Assembly: GCF_900129425.1 (NCBI RefSeq)
Contig: NZ_LT670817.1
Span: forward strand, 1,178,001 to 1,242,000
Source: Bradyrhizobium erythrophlei
GTDB taxonomy: Bacteria; Pseudomonadota; Alphaproteobacteria; Rhizobiales; Xanthobacteraceae
DNA length: 64,000 nt
Direction: 5' to 3'
Under the pieces are notes generated by a model. It did no database searches. It saw only the letters and a program-made list of their open reading frames with translations, and had not been told where the DNA came from. Below are positions 51,803-60,000 of the stretch, one piece after another. Within the stretch, counting starts at the first letter, position 1, and every line of letters begins with the position of its first letter. The position numbers and the translations under genes were made by a program.

Positions 51803-52927
51803 TCACGATCGCACGCCTTCGGAACCATCTATGAACACGTCAATTGGGAGGGGGTAGTTGATCACGTAGGTGCCGTAGTTCTGGTCGTGCTTGTCAGGTT
51901 GGATCCGGCCGTCCGCGTCCTTGGCGCGAGCCAGCAATGTGTACTGTCCCGGTTCTTTCGGTGTCAGCCAATCGAATTTCCACCGTCGCCACCCGTGCCT
52001 TCGCACAGGGTCCAGGAATTCTGCCTGAGCCCAGGTCCGGCCACCATCGGTGCTCACTGCAATCTCGGTCACGTCGGTCTCGCCCGTCCATGCAGCGCCG
52101 GAAACCGTGTAGATCTGGTTCGGGGCAAGGGTCTCGTAGACACGTGGTCGCGCGATTTCGGACTTGAGCTGCATTTCTCCCAACGGGCGCCGCACGGGCT
52201 TTCCATCCATCGAAGCCCAGTAGGCATAATCCGATGTCTGCCAATAACCCTGAAACGGTTCGCGTACGGCGTCGATACCCGTCAGCCACTTGACGGACGC
52301 CATTCCATAATGTCCAGGAACAATTGCGCGGGCCGGAAATCCGTGATCCCGCGGAAGATCGCGGCCGTTCATCTGGTAGGCGATCAAAACTTCCGGCTGA
52401 ATTGCCTTGGCCCGGGGCAGGCTCCAGGCAAACGATATCGGTTCGGGAGGTACAGGTTCTTCTGTAGGTGTTCCGCGATCCGCGCCTACGAGCACAATCT
52501 CGCAAGCGTCTTCCTCCAGCCCGGCGCGCTCCAGCAATGCTCTAAGGGGCACACCAGTCCATTCTGCATTGCTGACGGCTCCGAGTTCCCACTGAGCGCC
52601 TCGCACCTGCGGGACGAGAAAGACTCGGCTATTACCGGCGCACTCCAGAGTCGCCACCCGGGTCTCGGACGGCATGCCGCGCAGCTCATCGTAGCTCAAT
52701 GTGAATGGACGCCTGACCGCACCGTCGATGCGTAGTTGATACGAGGCACGGTCCAAGGCTGGTATCGGAAAATGGCTGCGGATGTAGAACAGTTCTGTGG
52801 GAGTGAGATATGAGTCGATCCGGTCGAAGGGAGCCTCCAGATTCTTTGGCTCCTTTTGCCGGATGGTGAGACCCGCGGAAGGGAACTGAATCGTGTTGTC
52901 GGCGTAGCGTTTTTCCAAGCCTTCCAT
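51803..52927 (-). CDS. Sulfite-oxidase-like molybdopterin protein
   Basis: A 374-residue protein with the sulfite oxidase Mo-cofactor domain (LSYDELRGMPSETRVATLEC then AGNSR, with Mo-ligand Cys96; HGFPARAIVPGHYGMASVKW) and a C-terminal dimerisation domain (VTEIAVSTDGGRTWAQAEFL, GQYTLLARAKDADGRIQPD). No Tat or Sec signal is seen, unlike periplasmic SorA or MsrP. No haem subunit is nearby. It is 10 bases after a DUF202 membrane protein gene, which is probably its operon partner. Confidence 0.9.
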   Translation of the reverse strand: MEGLEKRYADNTIQFPSAGLTIRQKEPKNLEAPFDRIDSYLTPTELFYIRSHFPIPALDRASYQLRIDGAVRRPFTLSYDELRGMPSETRVATLECAGNSRVFLVPQVRGAQWELGAVSNAEWTGVPLRALLERAGLEEDACEIVLVGADRGTPTEEPVPPEPISFAWSLPRAKAIQPEVLIAYQMNGRDLPRDHGFPARAIVPGHYGMASVKWLTGIDAVREPFQGYWQTSDYAYWASMDGKPVRRPLGEMQLKSEIARPRVYETLAPNQIYTVSGAAWTGETDVTEIAVSTDGGRTWAQAEFLDPVRRHGWRRWKFDWLTPKEPGQYTLLARAKDADGRIQPDKHDQNYGTYVINYPLPIDVFIDGSEGVRS

Positions 52928-52937
52928 GATCCTCTCC

Positions 52938-53375
52938 TTATTTGCCGATTGCGATGCTGGCGAATGCCGCGTCCGGCGGCTGCGCCAGAAACAAGATCAG
53001 GTAAATGGTCATGGCAATGCCGACCAGCGCCAGGAACGAAGCCATGAACACACCTTGCCTGGAGAGCGAGCGATCTGCGAACTGGTTCCGGTCCACTTCG
53101 TCGGCCAGGTGCATAAAACGCCGTGCGGAAAACAGATTCACGAGTGCGCCGGTGATGATGAGCGCGACTCCAAACCAGGGTGAAAACTCGTGGAGCTGGG
53201 CGGCGGAAAACCGTTGCGCTAAGTGGAGCTGCTCCAGGAGAATCCCGAAGCGCGCCACCACGAACCCGAATCCCATCAACGCGATGCCGGTGCGAATCCA
53301 GGCGAGAAACGTTCGCTCTTCCGCCAGATAGTTCCCCAGGTCAGCCGCTGGCTTTGCTTCGATGGGCGTGTCCAT
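52938..53375 (-). CDS. DUF202 family membrane protein
   Basis: A 145-residue protein with three membrane segments (WIRTGIALMGFGFVVARFGI, WFGVALIITGALVNLF, ASFLALVGIAMTIYLILFLA) and the DUF202 start NYLAEERTFLAWIRTGIALM. Function unknown. The start at 53375 is chosen because the long N-terminal extension lacks family support. It lies 10 bases before the sulfite-oxidase-like gene. Confidence 0.88.
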   Translation of the reverse strand: MDTPIEAKPAADLGNYLAEERTFLAWIRTGIALMGFGFVVARFGILLEQLHLAQRFSAAQLHEFSPWFGVALIITGALVNLFSARRFMHLADEVDRNQFADRSLSRQGVFMASFLALVGIAMTIYLILFLAQPPDAAFASIAIGK

Positions 53376-53745
53376 TTCAACTTCACCGGCTCTACGGATC
53401 GCGCAGCCTTCTGGTGTGCGATACTTGAGGTGGCGGCCCATGCCGACTTGCCCATTAAATTCGAGTTTAATCTTGAGTTGGCTGCGCTCGATTTGGATGG
53501 CTGGAGAATCGTTTGATGTAGGAGGCGACTCCGATCGGACCGCCTCCTATCAAGAGTGGCCGGGGCGTTCGCTTACACGGGCGGGCTGGCTCTCGCCAGC
53601 ACGACTGACCCAGGCCCGGACGCGTCCCGGTGGTCGGACGCTTCGCGCTCGCTGGCGGCAGGGCGTAATAGCCGTTTCGGCTGATTGCGTCGTACCACTC
53701 CCAATGCTGGAATCGAGCTTGCTGCAGGCGCAATATGGCCAGCGC
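53376..53745. other. 370-base gap with a hairpin
   Basis: A hairpin with stem TAGGAGGCG / CGCCTCCTA at 53519-53549 has no T-tract. No supported gene was seen. Confidence 0.45.
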
Positions 53746-54321
53746 CTATTGCGCCCCGCGGACGGTCTTTCCCAAGGTGATTTCGGGCCTGCGCAGACCC
53801 ATCGCAATCCAGGCGGCGATCAGCTTCAACATGAACTTGCCGGAGTGACCACGATAATTCGGCAAGTCATCGGCAAGCTCGACGCCGGCGCGCCGCTCTT
53901 TCGTCATGAGCCGCATTTCAAGCGGCGGCGCGCCTGTCGGAAACCGGTTCCGGTACATCGACAGCCAGTGCCCTTTGGTTACGTCGAGGAACATTGCCGA
54001 ATTGCAGCACGTGGCAACGACCCGCCGGGTCGGGGAATCCGGCTTGAGCCGATGCTCTTCGAGATACTCCTGCCCCATCACGCATTGCACTCGATCCTTT
54101 CGATACAGGATGTAGGCTGATCCACTGTCGGAATCGAGCACGGACGGCGCGGAAGCCATCTCCTCGAACCGGCGTCCGGCTTCTTGGCAGCTCGTGCAAT
54201 AGCAGGAGGCGGTCAGAATCGGCGGGCCAACGGCCTCGAATTTCACCTTGCCGCATTGGCATGCCGCGGAAAGGTGCTTGTGCTGCTTCTGGTTCACTGC
54301 GACTTCCCATTCCTGGATCAC
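53746..54321 (-). CDS. GFA-like zinc protein (DUF6151)
   Basis: A 191-residue protein with cysteine motifs SAACQCGKVKFEAVGPPILT and SCYCTSCQEAGRRFE that form zinc sites as in the glutathione-dependent formaldehyde-activating (GFA) fold, plus RRVVATCCNSAMFLDVT. The longer C-terminal part (KFMLKLIAAWIAMGLRRPEI) is characteristic of the DUF6151 type. Reaction unknown; no formaldehyde dehydrogenase gene is close by. Confidence 0.83.
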   Translation of the reverse strand: MIQEWEVAVNQKQHKHLSAACQCGKVKFEAVGPPILTASCYCTSCQEAGRRFEEMASAPSVLDSDSGSAYILYRKDRVQCVMGQEYLEEHRLKPDSPTRRVVATCCNSAMFLDVTKGHWLSMYRNRFPTGAPPLEMRLMTKERRAGVELADDLPNYRGHSGKFMLKLIAAWIAMGLRRPEITLGKTVRGAQ

Positions 54322-54637
54322 ATTTAGAAGGCTATGTTGGCAGTGGTGCGAAATGTCTGCAACGGGTCCAAAAACGGAAGTGACCCTGCTTCCTCGGCAA
54401 GTCCGTTCTACCCTCAGGAGCAGACGTCGTCAGACCACCCGGGCACGTGTGAAAAGTGCCAACAGCGGAAATCGACGATGCAAACCAGATAGACGAGGCC
54501 CAAAAGACCGCGCCTTTGAATCTGGCAATCCAATCGCCACTGGGTAGCTGAACCTGAAGCCATGATCCATCCGAGGACCCGACGCCGCCGGGTCGCGGTC
54601 GTAGATTCTACTACGGTCGGGCCCTTACGTTGAGACT
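54322..54637. other. Gap with family D repeat
   Basis: 316 bases upstream of the GFA-like gene and after the end of the DUF1330 gene. A family D repeat occupies 54363-54475. No gene is seen. Confidence 0.5.
54363..54475. repeat. Family D dispersed repeat, copy 9
   Basis: CGGGTCCAAAAACGGAAGTG, CTTCCTCGGCAAGTCCGTTC, CTCAGGAGCAGACGTCGTCA, GACCACCCGGGCACGTGTGA then AAAGTGCCAACAGCGGAA. Type-b; very close to copy 10. Confidence 0.85.
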
Positions 54638-54925
54638 TCACAATCCTTCGAGCATAATCATCACGTCGGTCGCGGCGCTTCGGCGCAATGCGATGAGCGG
54701 TTGGTATTCCGGTGCCCGGTACCAATTTTTGATCGATGCAATATCGGGAAATTCGATGATAACCACCCGATTGGGTCTCCAATCCCCCTCCAGTATTTCG
54801 TGTGAACCCGCCTTTGTGAGATAGCGGCCGCCGAAGCGCTCGACCATCGGCACTACCTTTGCAAGGTAGTCGTCAAACAACGCAACATTAGAGATTATGT
54901 GTTCGCCAATGTAATAAGCGGGCAT
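54638..54925 (-). CDS. DUF1330 family protein
   Basis: A 95-residue ferredoxin-like-fold protein: MPAYYIGEHIISNVALFDDY, VPMVERFGGRYLTKAGSHEI, LEGDWRPNRVVIIEFPDIAS and NWYRAPEYQPLIALRRSAA, the full DUF1330 pattern. Function unknown. The start at 54925 is the family start; a TTG six codons earlier is less likely. Confidence 0.9.
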   Translation of the reverse strand: MPAYYIGEHIISNVALFDDYLAKVVPMVERFGGRYLTKAGSHEILEGDWRPNRVVIIEFPDIASIKNWYRAPEYQPLIALRRSAATDVMIMLEGL

Positions 54926-54984
54926 GTGCGTTCCATTTGCCAAAAGCAGACTTCAAACAACTCGACGTTAAGTTCAGCCCCTCA

Positions 54985-56769
54985 TCATTCCGGCAAGCCC
55001 GCCTTACGCAGGCCATCCTCTAGCCTTGCGAGGTCGCCAGGTCGACGAAACGGTTGCCATTCTTTGACAGTGGAAACTCGCATTGCGGGGGCGATTTCGC
55101 GCAGGCGCGCCATTGCTGCTTGCGCTTCGCTATCTCGACCCGCGAGCGCTCTGGACGCCGCTAGATCGCGTATTGCGGGGAGATAATTCGCCCGCTCCCG
55201 CAGTGCCTTTTCGGCCCACAACGACGCCTCGTCATAACGACCAGCAATGAAATGAGCGAGTGCGACCGCGCCCAGGGTTCGGAAACTCATTGGATCGAGC
55301 GGGCTCAAGCGCATGGCATCGGTCACATGCTTGATGGCCATTTCCGGTTCGCCGAGAAAGGCCTTTGTCCATCCGCTGTTAATCAAAGCTCCAGCGTGAT
55401 TGGGATTGAGCGCGAGCGCTCGATCAAGAATGGCTGACCCGTTATCGAGATCGTGCGCAACAAAGACGAGCGCATAACCTGCACCTGATAGTGCCGTGGC
55501 GTCATCCGCCCCCAAATCCACCGCCCGACGGGCGAGCCGTGCCGCTTCGGCGATCTCTTGAGCAGGGTCGGCCATCCACCTATTCGCCTTCCGCAAGACG
55601 AAACACCAAGCAGCCATGCCGTATGCCGACGCAAACCCAGGGTCCAACTCGAAGGCCCTGTAAAATAGCCGAAGTGCCTCGTCGCTGGATTCCTTGGTCC
55701 ATTGATGAAGGCTAGCCATGCCGCGCAGATAATGGTCGTATGCATCGAGACTCTCGGTCGGCTTGCGCTTGGCGCGTTCAATCTCGACCTGTTCCAGCTT
55801 CGGCGCGATTGCACCCACCACGCGCGTTGTGACTTGGTCTTGTAGATCGAAAATGTCGTTTAACTCACCGTCATAGTGTTCCGCCCAAATATGATTGCCG
55901 GTTGCCGCGTCGACTAGCTGGGCGGTGATCCGCACGCGGTTGCCACTCTTGCGAACACTACCTTCGAGCACATAGCGAACGCCGAGTTCGCGTGCGACGC
56001 GCTTTACGTCGACTGCTTTACCTTTGTAGATGAACGACGAATTCCGGGCGATGACGAAGAACCAGCGCAGCTTCGATAGAGCCGTGATGATGTCTTCGGT
56101 GATGCCGTCGGCGAAATACTCCTGCTCGGCATCGCCGCTCATATTGGCGAACGGAAGCACGGCGAGGGACGGCCGATCGGAGACCGTCCGCTCCATCATC
56201 TTGCCAGCGACAGTCGCCGATTTGCCTGGCGCAACTTGCTCGGCCAATTGAACGCGGTGAACGCCGACCGGACGTGCGATGTTTTTGACCGCCTGTTCTC
56301 CCAAGTCCTCAAAACCAAAGCTGAGCTTGTCGCGTACTTGATCATGCACGACGCCCGAAACCATGATGCCGCCGGGATCGGCCAGCGCCTCCAGACGCGC
56401 CGCCACATTGACTCCGTCTCCGAAAATGTCATCGCCATCGAAAATGATGTCGCCGACATTGATGCCGATGCGGAATTCGATGCGCTCGTCCGACGGAACC
56501 CCGGCGTTACGCTCGGCCATGCCACGCTGGATATCGACCGCACAACGGACGGCGTCGACCACGCTCACGAATTCCACGAGCATTCCATCGCCCGTCGTTT
56601 TGACGATTCGGCCGCGATGTTCGGTGATCTTAGGATCGACGAGTTCCTTACGGTGCGCCTTGAGCTGGCGCAGCGTGCCTTCCTCGTCGGCGCCCATCAG
56701 CCGGCTATAGCCGGCAATGTCGCCGGCGAAAATCGCGGCCAGCCTGCGGTCCACTTGGTCGTTGGGCAT
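54985..56769 (-). CDS. Class III adenylate cyclase fused to TolB-like and TPR regions
   Basis: A 594-residue protein. Residues about 1-180 form a class III nucleotide cyclase with metal Asp17 (FAGDIAGYSRLMG) and Asp61 (KTTGDGMLVEF), and FGDGVNVAARLEALA. A TolB-like N-terminal/FlgO module follows (SLAVLPFANMSGDAEQEYFA to GNHIWAEHYDGELNDIF, about residues 205-325), then several TPR units (LFYRAFELDPGFASAYGMAA, ILDRALALNPNHAGALINSG). It probably makes cAMP in response to an interaction at the TPR part. Such fusions are numerous in Bradyrhizobium. The start at 56769 follows GGAG. Confidence 0.93.
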   Translation of the reverse strand: MPNDQVDRRLAAIFAGDIAGYSRLMGADEEGTLRQLKAHRKELVDPKITEHRGRIVKTTGDGMLVEFVSVVDAVRCAVDIQRGMAERNAGVPSDERIEFRIGINVGDIIFDGDDIFGDGVNVAARLEALADPGGIMVSGVVHDQVRDKLSFGFEDLGEQAVKNIARPVGVHRVQLAEQVAPGKSATVAGKMMERTVSDRPSLAVLPFANMSGDAEQEYFADGITEDIITALSKLRWFFVIARNSSFIYKGKAVDVKRVARELGVRYVLEGSVRKSGNRVRITAQLVDAATGNHIWAEHYDGELNDIFDLQDQVTTRVVGAIAPKLEQVEIERAKRKPTESLDAYDHYLRGMASLHQWTKESSDEALRLFYRAFELDPGFASAYGMAAWCFVLRKANRWMADPAQEIAEAARLARRAVDLGADDATALSGAGYALVFVAHDLDNGSAILDRALALNPNHAGALINSGWTKAFLGEPEMAIKHVTDAMRLSPLDPMSFRTLGAVALAHFIAGRYDEASLWAEKALRERANYLPAIRDLAASRALAGRDSEAQAAMARLREIAPAMRVSTVKEWQPFRRPGDLARLEDGLRKAGLPE

Positions 56770-56918
56770 ATGATGGCTCCGGCGAGCCTGCATTGCTCGG
56801 AAAGATAGCATAGAGAGACCTCGAACGTCAGTATCGATATCGCCAATCGGTGCCCTTCGCGACGAGATAAGCGGCTTGTGGAGAGTGAGTTCAGGGGGGA
56901 CGAATCGCGGCATTCCCG

Positions 56919-57035
56919 CATTGGGTCTAAAACGGAAGTGACCCAGCTTCCTTGGCAAGTCCGTTCTAACCTCAGAAGCAGACGTCGTCAGACCACCCGG
57001 GCATGTCCGAAAAGTGCCATCAACGGAAGTCGACA
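56919..57035. repeat. Family D dispersed repeat, copy 10
   Basis: TTGGGTCTAAAACGGAAGTG, CTTCCTTGGCAAGTCCGTTC, CTCAGAAGCAGACGTCGTCA, GACCACCCGGGCATGTCCGA then AAAGTGCCATCAACGGAAGT. It ends 5 bases from the autotransporter stop codon. Confidence 0.85.
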
Positions 57036-57039
57036 CTTC

Positions 57040-60000
57040 TTACCAAGCATACCGGACCACACCCTTGCCGGCGTAAGAGCGGGTGACGTCGGAGAACTCG
57101 CCCTCGAAGGTCGCCGCCGCCGACCAGCCGTTGCGCCATTTCAGTTCGGCGGACGCGGTGGTCAGTGCCGAGTCGCTCGCTTGTGCCGCGCCGTTGACGA
57201 CGAAGGATGCGCCGGGCAGCGTCTGGAAGGTGGCGGCAATCGAGCGATCGGGGTCGTAATCATGCGCCCAGGCAAGACGTCCGCGCAGGGTCAGGATGGC
57301 GTCTTGCATCGCGTATGATTTGTCGGTGCGGATACCGAGTTCGGTGCGCGTGTCTGTCACGCTCTTCGAGCCGTAAGCAAGGGCGAACGTATTGGCGCCC
57401 GACAAAGCCTGCTCGGCATAGGCCGGCAGATCGAAGGTGGTGAACTGTCCGGCGGCATAGGGCGTGACGCCCATCCACGGTGTGACAAAGCGATAGCCGC
57501 CTTCGGCGCGGCCGGAGAAGGCGTTGGCGTCGAACTCCGCGCGCAGTTGATCGACGCCCGCGATGGTCACGGTGCGGTCGGTGGTGATGTCCTGCCAGCC
57601 ATAGGCAAGTGCAGCGGAGATATAGGCCGGGCCGACGGTGTGGCGAATGAAGGCCCCGGCCTGGAACAGGTCGGAACGGCCGGTTCCGCCATTGGCGACG
57701 CTGAAATTGGTGCCGCCGCCGGCCAGCGCAAACCCCGCAATCGTAAACGGCGAGATGCGATAGTCGGCTCCAACAGCCGTGCCATAGACGCTGCTGGTCG
57801 CCGTGTTGGAGCCGAGCGCGATACTGCCGTCAGTGGTTTGCGATCCACCGTAGCCCGCGGTCCAAACGCTCCAGCTCGGACTGAATGGCGCGACCTTCGC
57901 CGGCGCCTTGCGATAGATCGCGGCGTAAGCATCGCTCTCGCTTTGGCTGCGCCCCGAATCTTTCGCCGCATAGGCATTCGCGGCATCGAATTCTTCTGCG
58001 AACGGCGTCATGTCCGAACCGGTAGTTGCCCCGTCGCCGCGGCCGCCGATGAACGGGTCGGTCATTACGCCCATGAACATGTTCATCGCATCGAACGTGG
58101 TCTGCTGCGACCCGGTCGCAATCTCGCCGGAGGCCTGCGTCAGGGCGGCTGGCGTCAGCGCACCGAATACGATCGGAATGCCGCCGGTCGCATTGAAGAA
58201 ATTGGTCAGCGCGTTGCCGACATTCTGCTGGTTGCCGTTGAGGCCCCCCGGTATCCCGAAATTCAGCGCCAGATTGAGATACGCATCATGGGTGTCATAG
58301 CTCAAATTGGTGTGGAAGTTGGACGGCAGATTGGTATTGACGACCGCAGGATTGAACGTGCCGCTGACCGTGCCGGTCGCCTGGACGAGGGTATATTGCT
58401 TTGAGACATAGGATCCGGCCGCGAAGATTGCGCCGACCGTGGCGCCCCCGAGATAAGCGGTGCCCGTGACATTGGCAAAGGAGGCCGGTGCCGGATTGAT
58501 CTGTACCAGAAATAACGCGCCGGACTGCAAGGCAAGACTGCCGGTCACCGTCATTGACGAGCCCGGCGCGCCGTTACCGGGTGCGAACGTGCCGCCGTTG
58601 ACGGCGAGATTTTGCACGGAGCCGATGCCGCTCAGCCAGCCATCAGCCATCGCGTAGGCACCGGTGATGGCGCCGTTATCTATCATCGAATTGGTCGTGA
58701 TCGTTCCCAGGTTGTTGATGGTGGCGCCGGCGTTGTTGACGATCGCATTCGCACTCAGCGTCCGGCCCGCGGCGTTCACGATGCCCGCCCCCGCGGTCGA
58801 ATTGTTGGTCAACGTGGTAATGCCGGTGAAACTGCCGGCGGCGACAATAAGCTGCGCCGTGCCGTTGTTGGTGAACGTGTTGTTGCCGGCGAGCGTACCG
58901 TCAACGGTAAATGTACCGGCGCCGTTATTGGCAATTATGCCATCGACCTGACCCGCAGCAGTCACTGTTCCAGTGTTGGTAAGACCGCCATTGACAATGC
59001 TCGTCGCAACATCGGTGTTTAGCGTCCCTGCGTTCGACACCGCCGAGTTCAGCGAACTCAGCGTGCCCGAGTTGCCGATCGTGGCGCCGGCGCTGTTGAC
59101 GACGGAATTCGCGCTCAGCGTCCGGCCCGTGGCGATCGCGATGCCCGCCGCCGCAGTCGAATTGTTGGACAGCGTGGTGATGCCGGTGAAATCGCCGCCG
59201 GTCACGTTCAACCGCGCTGTGCCGTTGTTGGTGAACGTGTCATTGCCGGCCAGCGCGGCGGTGACGGTGAAAATGCCGGCGCCGTGGTTGAGGATTGCGC
59301 CGCCAACCGTTCCCAGAGCGTTCGCTGTCGCCGAGTTGGTGAGGCCGCCGGAGATTGTTCCCGTCGTGGTCAGCGTCCCGCCGTTGATGAAACCCGTCGT
59401 CGTGGTCCAGGTTCCGGAGTTGACCAGGGCGCCGGCGTCATTGTCGGCGTTGCCGATCCAGGTGCCGCTGTTATTGATCGCGCCCGCGTGGCTATTCGCA
59501 TTGCTGGTGAGATTGCCGGTCCAGTTTCCTGAATTCGTGACGGTGCCGGTGGATTCGTTGGCCAGGTCTGAATTGTAGTTCGCACCGGCATTGTTGGTCA
59601 CGGCACCGTAGTTTGCCAGGTTAAGGGCATTGATCGTTCCGCTGTTGCCGATCGTGCCGGTCGCATTGTTGGTGATTCCGTTTACCATCGAAGTCAGGGT
59701 CGCACCGTTGGCTACGGCAAGCGCGCCATTGTTCGTCACCAGTCCTGTCGAAGTGTAGGTGCCGGCGTTCACATTCAGATTGGCGCCATTCGCATTGGTA
59801 AATGTGCTGTTGCCAGTGAGATCGCCGGTCGCGTTGAAAGTGCCGCCGGCATTGTTTGCGATGGAGCCGTTGACCTGACCTTGCGCGTTGACCGTCGCGG
59901 TATTTGTCAGACCTCCGTTGATCGCGCTGGTCGACGTATTGGTGTTGAGGGTCCCGCCGCTGACCGTCGCGCCGCCGTTAATCGTGCCGGTGTTGGTCAT

